A DNA stretch of 64,000 nt from Actinomycetota bacterium. Its GTDB lineage: Bacteria > Actinomycetota > Actinomycetes > Actinomycetales > Dermatophilaceae. Numbering within the stretch: position 1 is the stretch's first letter; every line of letters starts with the position of its first letter. The stretch lies in contig JAIUPO010000001.1 of assembly GCA_020160805.1 (NCBI GenBank), positions 124,001 to 188,000 on the forward strand, in the 5' to 3' direction. Shown here one piece after another: positions 16,428 through 28,218 of the stretch. The position numbers and the translations under genes are program-made. Under the pieces are notes generated by a model that worked only from the letters and a program-made list of their open reading frames with translations, ran no database searches and was not told the DNA's origin.

Positions 16428-17732
16428 ATGCCGCCCGCCCGCGACCCTGCCCAGCCGCCGGTGCGGCTGCCGGGCAAGATATGGCGCATCGCCTTTGTCG
16501 TCGTGCTGGGACTGCTCGCGTGGACAACCGTCGTGACGACCTTGGCGCCCAATGTGCCCGAGTGGCGCTCGGTGTGGCTGTTTCTTGCTGATCCTGTGCT
16601 CGGGGTCATCGCTGGCGTGCTGACGATCTGGCGTCGTCGCCGCCCCTTGCTCATCGCCTTCGTCGTCACCCTGCTCGGTGTCATCTCGACCTCCGCTGGC
16701 GGGGCAGTTCTCCTCGTCCTCGCCTCCGTTGCCGCCCGCCGCCGGTGGCGCGAGCTGGCCTGGCTCGCCCCGCTGAATGTCGCCAGCGGCGTGGCCGTCG
16801 AGCGGCTCTATCCCAGCGATCCAACGACTAGCACGCCGCTGCTGGTCATGCTCATCCTCATCGTGCTTCTGGTCGCGGTCATCGTCGCGGTGGGGTATGC
16901 CGTCGGCGGCCGTCGCGAGTTGCACCGGGAGCGCGCCGAGGCGGCGGAATTGGATGCCCAGCGGCGGGCCGCGCAGGCCGCCGCCGGCGAGCGGACGCGC
17001 ATCGCGCGCGAGATGCATGACGTTCTGGCACACCGCATTTCACTCGTGGCGATGCACGCCGGCGCCCTGAACTATCGCACTGATCTGCCAGCCGATCAGG
17101 TGCGCAGCGCGCTGGCGACGATCGAATCCAATGCCCATCAGGCGCTCGCCGATCTGCGCGAGGTGCTCGGCGTCCTGCGCGAACCGCGGCCCGATTCGCA
17201 GGCCGGTGCGGACGCCCCCGAACCGCCGCAACCCGAGATCACCGACCTGCCGGCCCTGATCGGCGAGGCGAGCAGCCTCGGCAGCCGGGTCACCTTGGCC
17301 GATGAGACCGTGGGGGTGGTGCCCACGGGGGCCGGGCGGGCGGCATACCGAGTGGTCCAGGAGGCCCTGACGAATGCCCGCAAACACGCGCCGGGCACGG
17401 CTGTGACGGTGCGGCTGGCCGGACGGCCGGCCGCGGGGCTGACGATCGACGTGCGAAATCCCCGTCCAGTGCGGCCCTTGCCGAAGGCCCTACCGGCATC
17501 CGGACTCGGGCTGTTGGGTCTCGCCGAGCGCGTCTCGCTCGCCGGTGGGCGTCTGCGTCACGGCTCGGGCACCGACGGTGGGTATGTCGTGAGCGCCTGG
17601 CTCCCCTGGCCCGCCGAGGCCACCGCCGACTTCACCCCGGAAGTCTGCGCTGACCCCCTGCTTAAAAGCACGGACGAGCGCAGACTTTCGGCATCGGGAG
17701 AAAAATGGGTCAACGATCGGGGCGGGGCGTGA
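16428..17732 (+). CDS. Sensor histidine kinase, NarL/DesK-like
   Basis: 434 residues. Four or five membrane segments span about residues 20-165. A coiled-coil-like linker (RRELHRERAEAAELDAQRRA) leads to the dimerisation box REMHDVLAHRISLVAMHAG, where the histidine is the phosphorylation site. The HATPase domain follows with ALTNARKHAPG and GLGLLGLAERV. The natural end of the domain is about WLPWPAEA. The last 33 residues are encoded by a palindromic element (17641-17705) and look like an unusual extension. The stop overlaps the GTG of the response regulator. It lies divergent from the ABC exporter it may control. Confidence 0.85.
   Translation: MPPARDPAQPPVRLPGKIWRIAFVVVLGLLAWTTVVTTLAPNVPEWRSVWLFLADPVLGVIAGVLTIWRRRRPLLIAFVVTLLGVISTSAGGAVLLVLASVAARRRWRELAWLAPLNVASGVAVERLYPSDPTTSTPLLVMLILIVLLVAVIVAVGYAVGGRRELHRERAEAAELDAQRRAAQAAAGERTRIAREMHDVLAHRISLVAMHAGALNYRTDLPADQVRSALATIESNAHQALADLREVLGVLREPRPDSQAGADAPEPPQPEITDLPALIGEASSLGSRVTLADETVGVVPTGAGRAAYRVVQEALTNARKHAPGTAVTVRLAGRPAAGLTIDVRNPRPVRPLPKALPASGLGLLGLAERVSLAGGRLRHGSGTDGGYVVSAWLPWPAEATADFTPEVCADPLLKSTDERRLSASGEKWVNDRGGA
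17641..17705. repeat. Palindromic element inside the 3' end of the kinase gene
   Basis: AAGTCTGCGCT (17641-17651) and AGCGCAGACTT (17677-17687) form an 11-bp stem around a 25-base interior with GCTTaaAAGC. CGGCATCGGGAGAAAAA follows at 17689-17705, aligning with the tail of the elements at 12.36 and 39.16 kb. It is translated as part of the kinase C-terminus. Confidence 0.6.
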
Positions 17733-18394
17733 GCGGGGAGATCCGGGTGGTGCTTGTCGACGACGACCCGATGGTGCGCACCGGGTTGGGGCTGATCCTC
17801 GGGGGCGACCCCGGCATCGCAATCGTTGCCGAGGCGGTCGATGGGGAGGACGCGGTGCGGGTCGTCGCCGAGCACCGGCCCGATGTCGTCCTGATGGACA
17901 TTCGGATGCCGCGCCGTGACGGCCTGAGCGCGACGGAGGCGATCCTCGCGATGCCCGATCCGCCGCGGATTCTGGTGTTGACGACCTTCGACGCCGATGA
18001 CCTGGTGCTCAAGGCGCTGCGCGCGGGCGCCGCGGGTTTCCTGCTCAAGGACACCCCGCCTGCGCGCCTGGTGGAAGCGGTCCGTGCAGTCGCCGACGGC
18101 CAGCCGATGCTCTCCCCCAGCGTGACGGCGCAACTGATCGCGGCCGTCGCCCAGCCGGAGCTGGGTGCGGCGCAATCGGCTCGCGCCGCCGCCGAGGGCA
18201 AGCTCGCCACGCTGACAGACCGCGAGGTGGAGGTCGCGCAGGCGATCGGCCGGGGATTGTCCAATCAGGAGATCGCCGGCGAGCTGTATATGTCGGTCGC
18301 GACGGTCAAGGCGCACGTCGGGCGGCTGTTCACCAAGCTCGGCGTCGACAACCGCGTCCAGATCGCGATCCTGGTCCACGACGCGCAGAAGTAG
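17729..18394 (+). CDS. Response regulator, NarL/LuxR type
   Basis: 221 residues. The receiver domain has acidic DDD near residue 10, the phosphoacceptor in [10 protein letters not shown], the switch threonine in LVLTTFD and lysine in FLLKDTPP. A LuxR helix-turn-helix ends the protein ([22 protein letters not shown], ending [12 protein letters not shown]). The GTG at 17729 overlaps the kinase stop as GTGA, so the pair is co-translated. An in-frame ATG at 17705 would lie inside the kinase palindrome and adds nothing conserved. It probably regulates the divergent exporter. Confidence 0.92.
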   Translation: MSGEIRVVLVDDDPMVRTGLGLILGGDPGIAIVAEAVDGEDAVRVVAEHRPDVVLMDIRMPRRDGLSATEAILAMPDPPRILVLTTFDADDLVLKALRAGAAGFLLKDTPPARLVEAVRAVADGQPMLSPSVTAQLIAAVAQPELGAAQSARAAAEGKLATLTDREVEVAQAIGRGLSNQEIAGELYMSVATVKAHVGRLFTKLGVDNRVQIAILVHDAQK

Positions 18395-18405
18395 GCTCTC
18401 CCCTT

Positions 18406-19101
18406 GTGCGAGTCGTCATAGCCCGGTGCAGCGTGGATTATGTCGGGCGACTGACGGCCCATCTGCCGCTGGCTACCCGCCTGCTCATGGTCAAGGCCGA
18501 CGGCTCGGTGCTCATCCACAGCGATGGTGGTTCCTACAAGCCGCTGAACTGGATGTCGCCGCCGTGCTCGATGGCCGAGACCGCGCCCGATGAGACCGAG
18601 GCCGCCGAGGGGGTGGGCCTGGTGTGGGTGGTGCGGCATACCAAGTCCGATGACCACCTGCGGATCAGACTGTATGAGGTGCTGTCGGACTCCTCGTTCG
18701 ACCTCGGCGTCGATCCTGGACTAGTCAAGGATGGCGTCGAGGCTCACCTGCAGGCGCTGCTCGCCGAGCACATCCACACCCTCGGCGATGGCTATCAGCT
18801 GGTCCGGCGCGAATACATGACCGCCATCGGGCCGGTCGACATCCTCGCGAAGGACGCCTCCGGCGTGACCGTGGCCGTGGAGATCAAGCGGCGCGGCGAG
18901 ATCGACGGCGTCGAGCAACTCACTCGCTATCTGGAACTGATGAACCGCGACCCACACCTGGCCCCGGTGACGGGAGTCTTTGCGGCACAACAGATCAAGC
19001 CGCAAGCCCGCACCCTTGCCGAGGACCGCGGCATCCGCTGCGTGGTGCTCGACTATGACGACCTCAAGGGCATCGACGCCTCCGAGCACCGCTTGTTTTA
19101 G
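18406..19101 (+). CDS. nucS: Mismatch-specific endonuclease NucS/EndoMS
   Basis: 231 residues. NucS cleaves both strands at mismatches and gives actinobacteria, which lack MutS/MutL, their mismatch repair. The N-terminal DNA-binding domain starts [16 protein letters not shown]. The nuclease core shows GPVDILAKD and [12 protein letters not shown], the Asp and Glu-x-Lys active-site set. The C-terminus ends HRLF, a sliding-clamp-binding-like tail. The GTG start lies 11 bases after the response regulator. Its stop overlaps by four bases with the stop of the converging phosphatase gene. Confidence 0.93.
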   Translation: MRVVIARCSVDYVGRLTAHLPLATRLLMVKADGSVLIHSDGGSYKPLNWMSPPCSMAETAPDETEAAEGVGLVWVVRHTKSDDHLRIRLYEVLSDSSFDLGVDPGLVKDGVEAHLQALLAEHIHTLGDGYQLVRREYMTAIGPVDILAKDASGVTVAVEIKRRGEIDGVEQLTRYLELMNRDPHLAPVTGVFAAQQIKPQARTLAEDRGIRCVVLDYDDLKGIDASEHRLF

Positions 19102-19703
19102 CGGGTGGCGCCCGGCCAGGGGCCGAGGGTCCAACCGTCGTCGCCGGCTTGGACCTCGACGTGCGCGCAGTTCGCGAGCGGAGGCGGCGGGCTGGGGACG
19201 GCGCCGAGTGCCAGCCGCGGCAAGCCCAGCGACATCGCGCCACCGTGACTGATCACCAGCACCGTCTCGCCGCGATGCAGGTCGGCGATGCTCGACAGCG
19301 CCTCCCCGAAGCGCGCCAGCACCTCCTCGCCCGACTCGCCCCCGGGGATCCGGGGGGATAGGTCGTCGGCCAGCCAGGCGGCATACGTCGTGGTGAGTCG
19401 GTCATCGTCGAAGCGCGCGCCCGCGAGGTCAGCCACGCGGAACTCGCGCAAGCCGTCCTGCTGCCGCAACGGCACCCCCAGCGCGTCAGCGACAATCGTC
19501 CCGGTCTCGACGGCGCGGCCGAGGGGACTGGTGTAGACCAGCGCGATCCGCCGGTCCCGAAGGGTGTCGGCCAGCGTGGCAGCCTGTGCCCGCCCGAGCT
19601 CGGTGAGCACGCCGCCCTCATCCGAGAGGATCTCGGAGCCGACCGTGTATGCCGCGTCGCCGTGGCGCGCGACGATCAGCGTTGCGGGGCAGAACAGGCT
19701 CAC
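19098..19703 (-). CDS. Histidine phosphatase (phosphoglycerate mutase-like)
   Basis: 201 residues. The catalytic RHG sits near residue 13 ([11 protein letters not shown]), the second conserved basic site in SPLGRAVET, and the second histidine in [10 protein letters not shown]. These are the hallmarks of the branch 2 histidine phosphatase family, which includes mutases, cobalamin phosphatases (CobC) and broad phosphatases; the exact substrate is not recoverable. The GTG at 19703 is chosen because the fold begins immediately after. Its proximity to B12-dependent mutase and adenosyltransferase genes makes a cobalamin role possible but weakly supported. Confidence 0.75.
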   Translation of the reverse strand: MSLFCPATLIVARHGDAAYTVGSEILSDEGGVLTELGRAQAATLADTLRDRRIALVYTSPLGRAVETGTIVADALGVPLRQQDGLREFRVADLAGARFDDDRLTTTYAAWLADDLSPRIPGGESGEEVLARFGEALSSIADLHRGETVLVISHGGAMSLGLPRLALGAVPSPPPPLANCAHVEVQAGDDGWTLGPWPGATR

Positions 19704-19740
19704 CGGCCCACCATAGGCCGCCGCACGCCAGCCGAACCGG

Positions 19741-21774
19741 TCAGGCGACGGGCGCCGAAATGCGGCTCTCGCGGATGATGTCGACGAAGCGCGCCATGAT
19801 CTCGTTGAGCCCGAAGTCCTTCGGCGTGAAGACCGCGGCCACCCCGAGCTCGCGCAGCGCCGCGGCGTCGGCCTCGGGGATGATTCCGCCGACGACCACG
19901 GGTATGTCGCCCGCCTCCGCCTCGGCCAACCCGCGCAGGATCTCGGGCACCAGTTCCATGTGCGAGCCGGAGAGGATCGAGACGCCCACGAGGTGGACAT
20001 CCTCGGCGACAGCGGCCGCGACGATCTGCTCCGGGGTCAGCCGAATGCCCTGATAGATCACCTCGAAGCCGGCATCGCGGGCCCGCACCGCGATCTGCTC
20101 CGCCCCATTGCTGTGGCCGTCGAGGCCGGGCTTGCCGACGAGCAGGCGCAACTTCTCGCCGAGCTCTGACTCCAGATCGCGCACCCGCGCACGCACGGCG
20201 AGCAACTCCTCACCGGAATCGGCCACCCCAACCGAGCCGGAAACCCCTGTGGGAGCGCGGAATTCGCCGAAGATCTCGCGCAGCGCGCCGGCCCACTCCC
20301 CCGTCGTGACCTCGGCGCGCACGCACTCCAGGCTCGCCGGCATCAGGCTCCCGGACCCCGCCGCTGCCTCCTTCAGGGCAGCCAGCGCGGCCACCGCCCG
20401 ATCCCGCTTGGCCGGGTCGGCGTCGCGGGCGGCCCGCCAGGCCCGCACCGCCTCGGCCGCCGCCGCCTCGACCCCGGCGTCCACGGTCTGGATCGCCGTT
20501 CCAAGGTCGGCCGTCAGCGGATTCGGCTCGGTCGTCTCGAATTTGTTGACGCCGACGATGATGTCCTCGCCGGCCTCGATCCGGCCGCGCCGCCTCGCGT
20601 GCGAGGCGACCAGGGCGGACTTCATATAGCCGGACTCGACCGCCGCGACGGCCCCGCCGAGGTCGGCGATCCGGGCCATCTCGGCCTTCGCCCCGGCGAC
20701 CAACTCGGCCACCTTGGACTCGACCACCGGCGATCCGGCGAAGAGATCGTCGTACTCCAGCAGGTCCGACTCGTAGGCGAGCACCTGCTGAATGCGCAGC
20801 GACCATTGCTGGTCCCACGGGCGCGGCAGGCCGAGCGCCTCATTCCACGCGGGCAGCTGCACGGCCCGCGCCCGGGCATCCTTCGACAGGGTCACAGCCA
20901 GCATTTCCAAGACGATGCGCTGGACGTTGTTCTCTGGCTGCGCCTCGGTCAGCCCGAGCGAATTGACCTGCACGCCATAGCGGAAGCGGCGCTGCTTGGG
21001 GTCGGCCACGGCATACCGCTCGCTCGTCAGCTCCTCCCACAGCGCAACAAACGCGCGCATCTTGCACATCTCCTCGACGAACCGGACACCGGCGTTGACG
21101 AAGAAGGAAATCCGCGCGACGACCTCCCCGAACTCCTCGGGTGGCACGACGCCGGAGTCACGCACCTGATCGAGCACAGCGATGGCCGTTGACATGGCAT
21201 AGGCGATCTCCTGCACCGGCGTCGCGCCGGCCTCCTGCAGGTGATAGCTGCAGACGTTGGTCGGATTCCACTTCGGGATCGCGCGCACCGTATAGGTCAC
21301 GACGTCGGTCAGCAGCCGCATCGAGGGCCCCGGCGGGAAGACATAGGTGCCGCGGGACAGGTACTCCTTGATGATGTCGTTCTGCGTCGTCCCGGCCAGG
21401 GCGCGCACGGCGGCGGCCGGGTCCTCGCCGGCGGCCACCGCCTGCTCCTCGGCGACGACCTGATAGAGCGCGAGCAGCCACATCGCCGTGGCATTGATCG
21501 TCATCGACGTGTTCATGGCGGTCAGCGGGATGCCGTCGAAGAGCGCCCGCATGTCGCCGATATGGCTGACCGGCACCCCGACCTTGCCGACCTCGCCGCG
21601 CGCGAGCGGGTGGTCGGGGTCGTAGCCGGTCTGCGTCGGCAGATCGAAGGCGACGGACAGGCCGGTCTGGCCTTTGTCCAGGTTGCGCCGGTACAGAGCG
21701 TTGGAGGCCGCGGCACTGGAGTGCCCGGCATACGTCCGCATCACCCAGGGGCGGTCACGTTCGGGGCTCGACAT
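19741..21774 (-). CDS. ecm: Ethylmalonyl-CoA mutase (MeaA-like), adenosylcobalamin dependent
   Basis: 677 residues: a TIM-barrel mutase domain (RTYAGHSSAAASN, LPTQTGYDPDHPLARGEVGK, NVCSYHLQEAGATP) fused to a C-terminal B12-binding domain with the base-off motif GLDGHSNG near residue 560. The single-chain layout and barrel motifs match MeaA/ethylmalonyl-CoA mutase rather than the two-subunit methylmalonyl-CoA mutase. It interconverts ethylmalonyl-CoA and methylsuccinyl-CoA in acetyl-CoA assimilation. Crotonyl-CoA carboxylase/reductase is not in the window. The cofactor can be made by the nearby adenosyltransferase gene. A broader CoA mutase specificity cannot be ruled out. Confidence 0.85.
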   Translation of the reverse strand: MSSPERDRPWVMRTYAGHSSAAASNALYRRNLDKGQTGLSVAFDLPTQTGYDPDHPLARGEVGKVGVPVSHIGDMRALFDGIPLTAMNTSMTINATAMWLLALYQVVAEEQAVAAGEDPAAAVRALAGTTQNDIIKEYLSRGTYVFPPGPSMRLLTDVVTYTVRAIPKWNPTNVCSYHLQEAGATPVQEIAYAMSTAIAVLDQVRDSGVVPPEEFGEVVARISFFVNAGVRFVEEMCKMRAFVALWEELTSERYAVADPKQRRFRYGVQVNSLGLTEAQPENNVQRIVLEMLAVTLSKDARARAVQLPAWNEALGLPRPWDQQWSLRIQQVLAYESDLLEYDDLFAGSPVVESKVAELVAGAKAEMARIADLGGAVAAVESGYMKSALVASHARRRGRIEAGEDIIVGVNKFETTEPNPLTADLGTAIQTVDAGVEAAAAEAVRAWRAARDADPAKRDRAVAALAALKEAAAGSGSLMPASLECVRAEVTTGEWAGALREIFGEFRAPTGVSGSVGVADSGEELLAVRARVRDLESELGEKLRLLVGKPGLDGHSNGAEQIAVRARDAGFEVIYQGIRLTPEQIVAAAVAEDVHLVGVSILSGSHMELVPEILRGLAEAEAGDIPVVVGGIIPEADAAALRELGVAAVFTPKDFGLNEIMARFVDIIRESRISAPVA

Positions 21775-21890
21775 GCTCGCGAACCTACCCGCGCGCCTGC
21801 GCGCGCGACAGCGGCCAGCGCGGTGAGGGTCACCACACGAGCGTGGCGGGCGGTGCGAGTTCGCTCACGTCCGCCAGGCAGCCGGTGGTG

Positions 21891-22238
21891 TCAGCGGTAT
21901 GCGGGCCGCGCCGCGCCATACTGCCGCGACAGCGCAAGGCGGCGCAGCAGCCGCTCGGAGTGCGGGGACAGGGCGATCAGCCGCATCTCACGGCCGAGCC
22001 GACGACCCCGGCGCCGACATTCGAGCAGCAGGCCCAGACCGGTGGAGTCGCGCACTTCGGCGCGAGCGAGATCGAGCAGGAGTGCGCCCTCGCCATCGTC
22101 GATGATCGCGTGCAGGTCGGCCCGCAGATCGGCGGCGGTGTGGACATCGATCGATCCGACGATCGTCACCAGCATGCCATCGTCGTGCGGCGCGAGGTGC
22201 ACGCTGACCGTGCGCTCGCGCAGTGCTGCTGTTCCCAT
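21891..22238 (-). CDS. STAS-domain protein (anti-sigma factor antagonist-like)
   Basis: 115 residues, a stand-alone STAS domain. DSTGLGLLLECRRRG holds the serine that in SpoIIAA/RsbV proteins is phosphorylated by a partner kinase to release or sequester an anti-sigma factor. No anti-sigma kinase is adjacent, so the partner must be encoded elsewhere. The gene is divergent from the cobalamin adenosyltransferase. TATATAAG (22269-22276 region, minus strand) lies about 30 bases upstream of the ATG and may be the -10. Confidence 0.75.
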   Translation of the reverse strand: MGTAALRERTVSVHLAPHDDGMLVTIVGSIDVHTAADLRADLHAIIDDGEGALLLDLARAEVRDSTGLGLLLECRRRGRRLGREMRLIALSPHSERLLRRLALSRQYGAARPAYR

Positions 22239-22298
22239 AACTGATCCCCTGACTTTCCGCTCTTGCTCTTATATACGCAGTAGGCGGCCGTTCGGTTG

Positions 22299-22314
22299 GG
22301 TGACACGCGTCACA
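22299..22314. promoter_or_regulatory. Possible Crp/GlxR-type binding site
   Basis: GGTGA-CACGCG-TCACA matches TGTGA-N6-TCACA with one mismatch. It lies between the divergent STAS and adenosyltransferase genes, about 61 bases upstream of the STAS start and 69 upstream of the adenosyltransferase ATG. A further TGTGACC pair (22321-22339) follows. This is a consensus match only. Confidence 0.4.
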
Positions 22315-22382
22315 GCAAGGGATGTGACCATGTTGTGACCGCCCCAACACTGGCCGTTCGCGACATGCGGCAGGCTGGAGGG

Positions 22383-23045
22383 ATGGTCAACCTCACCCGC
22401 ATCTATACGCGCACCGGCGACGACGGCAGCACCGCGCTCGGCGATTTCAGCCGAACCCGCAAGACCGATCCGCGGCTGGCGGCCTATGCCGATGTCAACG
22501 AGGCGAACGCCGCCATCGGGATCGCGCTCGCGGCCGGGGACCTGCGTGCCGATGTGCGCGAGACGCTACTGCGGGTGCAGAACGACCTTTTCGATGTCGG
22601 GGCCGATCTGTGCACGCCGGTGCGACCGGCCTACGACTACCCGCCGCTGCGTGTGCAAGCCGGCTGGGTCGAGGAGCTGGAGACGGACTGCGATCGCTAC
22701 AACGAGGAGCTGACGAAGCTGCGCTCGTTCATCCTGCCGGGCGGGTCGGCCGGATCGGCATACCTGCACCTCGCGTGCACGATCGTGCGCCGCGCCGAGC
22801 GCGCCATCTGGGCCGCGATCGAGACGTATGCCGTCGAGCCCGCCCCCGCCCCGGAACCGGGGGGCGTCAATCCCGAGTGCGCGACCTATGTCAACCGGCT
22901 CTCCGACCTGCTCTTCATCCTGGCCCGGGTGGCGAATCTCGACGCGGGAGGCGATGTGCTGTGGCAGCCAGGTGGCGGCCGAGCCGAGGCTCCGGCTCGG
23001 CGGCGTCGAGGGGTCGCCGACACCGATCCGGGCGACGACGACTGA
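22383..23045 (+). CDS. PduO-type cob(I)alamin adenosyltransferase
   Basis: 220 residues. TRIYTRTGDDGSTALGD at the N-terminus is the ATP-binding motif of the PduO family, and the conserved FILPGGS and RRAERAIW segments follow. The enzyme converts cob(I)alamin to adenosylcobalamin, the cofactor of the mutase encoded just upstream on the other strand. The ATG at 22383 was chosen because the signature begins six residues later and GGAGGG precedes it. The C-terminal 25 residues are a charged tail. The last codons run to 7 bases from the converging DUF2550 gene. Confidence 0.88.
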   Translation: MVNLTRIYTRTGDDGSTALGDFSRTRKTDPRLAAYADVNEANAAIGIALAAGDLRADVRETLLRVQNDLFDVGADLCTPVRPAYDYPPLRVQAGWVEELETDCDRYNEELTKLRSFILPGGSAGSAYLHLACTIVRRAERAIWAAIETYAVEPAPAPEPGGVNPECATYVNRLSDLLFILARVANLDAGGDVLWQPGGGRAEAPARRRRGVADTDPGDDD

Positions 23046-23052
23046 GATCTCG

Positions 23053-23484
23053 TTACGCGTGCATACGGTCGCCGAGCCCGGGCGGCTGCGACTCCATCCA
23101 GGCGCGGATCGCCGTCAGACCCGCTGGTGCCATGGCAATCTCAAAGGGCGCGTCGCCGGAGGTGGCCGTCGCGGTGAGGGATTCCCCGAGGATGGGTACG
23201 ACGTCGCTCGGGGGCCTCGGTGCCTCGAGCACGAGGTCCACACGTTCCCAGGTCCGCGCCGGCCGCAGCGACGGCCCCATCATGGTGAACCAGTCGAGTT
23301 GTTTGGATCCGAAACGCAGCAACCCCAGCCGCCACGCGGGCTCGGCTGGGGTTCGGACGGCGCACAGCATCAGGGGTTTGTCGCCCGCGATGAACCGGCG
23401 ACGCAACCAGACAAAGGCGACGGCAAGCAGGGCGATCAGCAGGAGCAGGCCAAGGACCAGTTCAATGGTCTCCAGCAGCTCCAC
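23053..23484 (-). CDS. DUF2550 membrane-anchored protein
   Basis: 143 residues with one N-terminal transmembrane helix (about residues 6-26, VLGLLLLIALLAVAFVW) and a soluble domain of about 110 residues. Proteins of this family follow atpC in many actinobacteria (Rv1312-like), and this one lies 27 bases after atpC. Its function is not known. The conserved location suggests a link to energy metabolism or the envelope, which is inference only. Confidence 0.8.
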   Translation of the reverse strand: MELLETIELVLGLLLLIALLAVAFVWLRRRFIAGDKPLMLCAVRTPAEPAWRLGLLRFGSKQLDWFTMMGPSLRPARTWERVDLVLEAPRPPSDVVPILGESLTATATSGDAPFEIAMAPAGLTAIRAWMESQPPGLGDRMHA

Positions 23485-23511
23485 GGCCGTGTCTCCTCGC
23501 GGCGCTCGCGC

Positions 23512-23781
23512 TCAGGCTGAGAAGCCGTCGCCTTCGACCGATTCGGAGACGATCGTGACCTTGTCATGGTCGACCGACAGGAAACCGCCGTCGATCTTGG
23601 CGGTGCGCACGCCCTCGCCGGAGTGGATGCGCACATCGCCCTCGGCCAGGACCACAAGCGTCGGGGTGTGACCGGGAAGGATGCCCATGTCTCCGTCGAT
23701 GGAGCGCGCGGAGACCATGCTCGCCTCGCCCGACCAAACCTGCCGGTCCGCGGCGACCAGATCGACCTGCAGTGCAGCCAC
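23512..23781 (-). CDS. atpC: ATP synthase F1 subunit epsilon
   Basis: 89 residues. The N-terminal beta-barrel (LQVDLVAADRQVWSGEASM, then GDMGILPGHTPTLVVL) is clearly atpC, while the usual C-terminal helical hairpin is absent, as in other short actinobacterial epsilon subunits. The GTG at 23781 is preferred to the ATG at 23790: AAGGA lies exactly 8 bases upstream of the GTG but overlaps the ATG context. It is 391 bases from atpD rather than directly downstream, with a terminator and a palindromic element between, so it probably has its own promoter. Confidence 0.9.
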   Translation of the reverse strand: MAALQVDLVAADRQVWSGEASMVSARSIDGDMGILPGHTPTLVVLAEGDVRIHSGEGVRTAKIDGGFLSVDHDKVTIVSESVEGDGFSA

Positions 23782-23923
23782 AGCACGCATCCTTCATGTC
23801 TCGACCAATGGGTGTTCCGGAAGTCTACCGGAGTCCACCTGCCCCAGCCGACCATCCTGGACGCACGCCTAATCCCGGTGCCCGGGCCAGCTCGCCGACG
23901 TGGTCGCCACCCAAACCATGCCC

Positions 23924-24015
23924 GAGGTCGTCAGTTTCGGCCCAGATCGTCACCTCAACTTGACGACTCCAGCCCAACATGACGACCTCAGCGCGAGATC
24001 GTCACTTTGGCCCCC
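23924..24015. repeat. Compound palindromic element in the atpD-atpC gap
   Basis: GAGGTCGTCA (23924-23933) pairs with TGACGACCTC (23980-23989). Between and beyond lie AGATCGTCAC twice (23944-23953, 23996-24005) and CTTGACGACTC, so the half-site GTCGTCA recurs at least five times in both orientations. With the hairpin at 24107 it makes up the 391-base gap between atpD and atpC, which holds no reading frame of note. Confidence 0.6.
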
Positions 24016-24106
24016 CCGCCGCGCCAGGTAGCCGCCACGTGGACGGCTCGGCGACGATGAGCAAAGAAGAACTCCTCGGACGGCAGACTTCTCGACGATC
24101 GACAAG

Positions 24107-24142
24107 CACAGGGTCCCTCCAGCGAAGCGGAGGGACCCTGTG
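24107..24142 (-). terminator. Strong hairpin terminator after atpD
   Basis: CACAGGGTCCCTCC (24107-24120) and GGAGGGACCCTGTG (24129-24142) pair perfectly over 14 bases around an 8-base loop, starting 31 bases past the atpD stop on the minus strand. There is no clear U-tract. It should reduce or end transcription before atpC. Confidence 0.65.
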
Positions 24143-24172
24143 CGAGTCGATGAGGAGAGAAGGCCAGAGAAC

Positions 24173-26544
<2,372 letters not shown>

Positions 26545-26583
26545 ACCTTCGCCTCTCTCCTAGAAAGTCAGTCGGTCGTCAGC

Positions 26584-28218
26584 TCAGCGCCGGCGAACGA
26601 TCTGCTCCTGCTCGATCTCGCCTTCGAGGGCGCCCGGGTCGGCCTCGTGCCCGACCGGCACATTGTGCGCACCGGAGGCATCGAACTGCTTCTTGTATGC
26701 CGTGACCGCGTCGCTCAGCGAGGACTCGGTGTCGTCCTCGAACTTCGTGGTCTCGCGGATGGTGTCGAGGATGCCCTTGTGCTCGCGGCGCAGGTAGTCC
26801 AAGAACTCGCCCTCGAAGCGGGCGACATCCTCGACGGCGATGTCGTCGAGCTTGCCCGTCGTGCCGAGCCAGATCGAGACGACCTGCTCCTCGACCGGGT
26901 AGGGGCTGGACTGCTTCTGCTTGAGCAACTCGACCAGGCGACCACCACGGGCCAACTGCGCCCGTGAGGCCGGGTCGAGGTCGGAGGCGAACATCGCGAA
27001 GGCTTCCAGCGCACGGAACTGGGCCAGGTCGAGCTTGAGGCGACCGGATACCTGCTTCATGGCCTTGATCTGCGCGGCGCCACCGACGCGGGAAACCGAA
27101 ACACCCACATCGATCGCCGGGCGAACGTTGGAGTTGAAGAGGTCGGCCTGGAGGTAGATCTGGCCGTCGGTGATCGAGATGACATTGGTCGGGATGTATG
27201 CGGAGACGTCACCGGCCTTGGTTTCGATGATCGGCAGACCAGTCATGGAGCCGGCGCCGAGGTCGTCCGAGAGCTTGGCGCAACGCTCGAGGAGCCGGCT
27301 GTGCAGATAGAACACGTCACCGGGGTAGGCCTCGCGGCCCGGCGGGCGGCGCAGCAGCAGCGAAACGGCGCGGTAGGCCTCGGCCTGCTTCGACAGGTCG
27401 TCGAAAACGATGAGGACGTGCTTGCCTTGGTACATCCAGTGCTGGCCGATGGCCGAGCCGGTGTAGGGCGCGAGGTACTTAAAGCCCGCGGAGTCGGAGG
27501 CCGGGGCCGCGACGATCGTGGTGTATTCCAGCGCACCGGCGTCCTCGAGGGTGCCGCGCACGGAGGCGATGGTCGAACCCTTCTGGCCGATGGCGACATA
27601 GATGCAGCGCACCTGCTTGGTCGGGTCGCCGCTCTCCCAGAACTCCTTCTGGTTGATGATCGTGTCGACCGCGACCGTGGTCTTGCCGGTCTGGCGGTCA
27701 CCAATGATCAACTGGCGCTGGCCACGGCCGATGGGGGTCATGGCGTCGACGGCCTTCAGGCCCGTCTGCAGCGGCTCGTGCACCGACTTGCGCTGCACGA
27801 CGGTGGGCGCCTGGAGCTCGAGGGCGCGGCGCTCCTCGGACTGGATCTCGCCGAGGCCGTCGATCGGCTGGCCCAGCGGGTTGACGACGCGACCGAGGTA
27901 GGCATCGCCGACCGGCACCGAGAGGACCTCGCCGGTGCGCTTGACGGTTTGGCCTTCTTCGATCTTGGAGAAGTCACCGAGGATGACGACACCGATCTCG
28001 TGGACGTCGAGGTTCAGCGCGAGGCCGAGGGTGCCGTCCTCGAACTGGAGCAGCTCGTTGGTCATGGCCGAGGGCAGGCCCTCGACGTGGGCGATACCGT
28101 CACCGGCGTCGATGACGCGGCCGACCTCCTCCCGAGAGGCCTGGCCGGGCTGGTAGGACTGGACGTAGGCGTCCAGCGCGTCCCGGATCTCCTCCGGACG
28201 GATCGAAAGCTCCGTCAT
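26584..28218 (-). CDS. atpA: ATP synthase F1 subunit alpha
   Basis: 544 residues, the non-catalytic nucleotide-binding subunit. The P-loop GDRQTGKT is near residue 169, and the arginine-finger region [16 protein letters not shown] lies near 370. The ATG at 28218 ([11 protein letters not shown]) follows GGAGAGA and matches family starts. The acidic-to-basic C-terminal extension after residue 510 ([20 protein letters not shown]) is typical of mycobacterial-type alpha subunits, where a similar tail suppresses ATP hydrolysis; for this protein that is inference. Confidence 0.97.
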   Translation of the reverse strand: MTELSIRPEEIRDALDAYVQSYQPGQASREEVGRVIDAGDGIAHVEGLPSAMTNELLQFEDGTLGLALNLDVHEIGVVILGDFSKIEEGQTVKRTGEVLSVPVGDAYLGRVVNPLGQPIDGLGEIQSEERRALELQAPTVVQRKSVHEPLQTGLKAVDAMTPIGRGQRQLIIGDRQTGKTTVAVDTIINQKEFWESGDPTKQVRCIYVAIGQKGSTIASVRGTLEDAGALEYTTIVAAPASDSAGFKYLAPYTGSAIGQHWMYQGKHVLIVFDDLSKQAEAYRAVSLLLRRPPGREAYPGDVFYLHSRLLERCAKLSDDLGAGSMTGLPIIETKAGDVSAYIPTNVISITDGQIYLQADLFNSNVRPAIDVGVSVSRVGGAAQIKAMKQVSGRLKLDLAQFRALEAFAMFASDLDPASRAQLARGGRLVELLKQKQSSPYPVEEQVVSIWLGTTGKLDDIAVEDVARFEGEFLDYLRREHKGILDTIRETTKFEDDTESSLSDAVTAYKKQFDASGAHNVPVGHEADPGALEGEIEQEQIVRRR

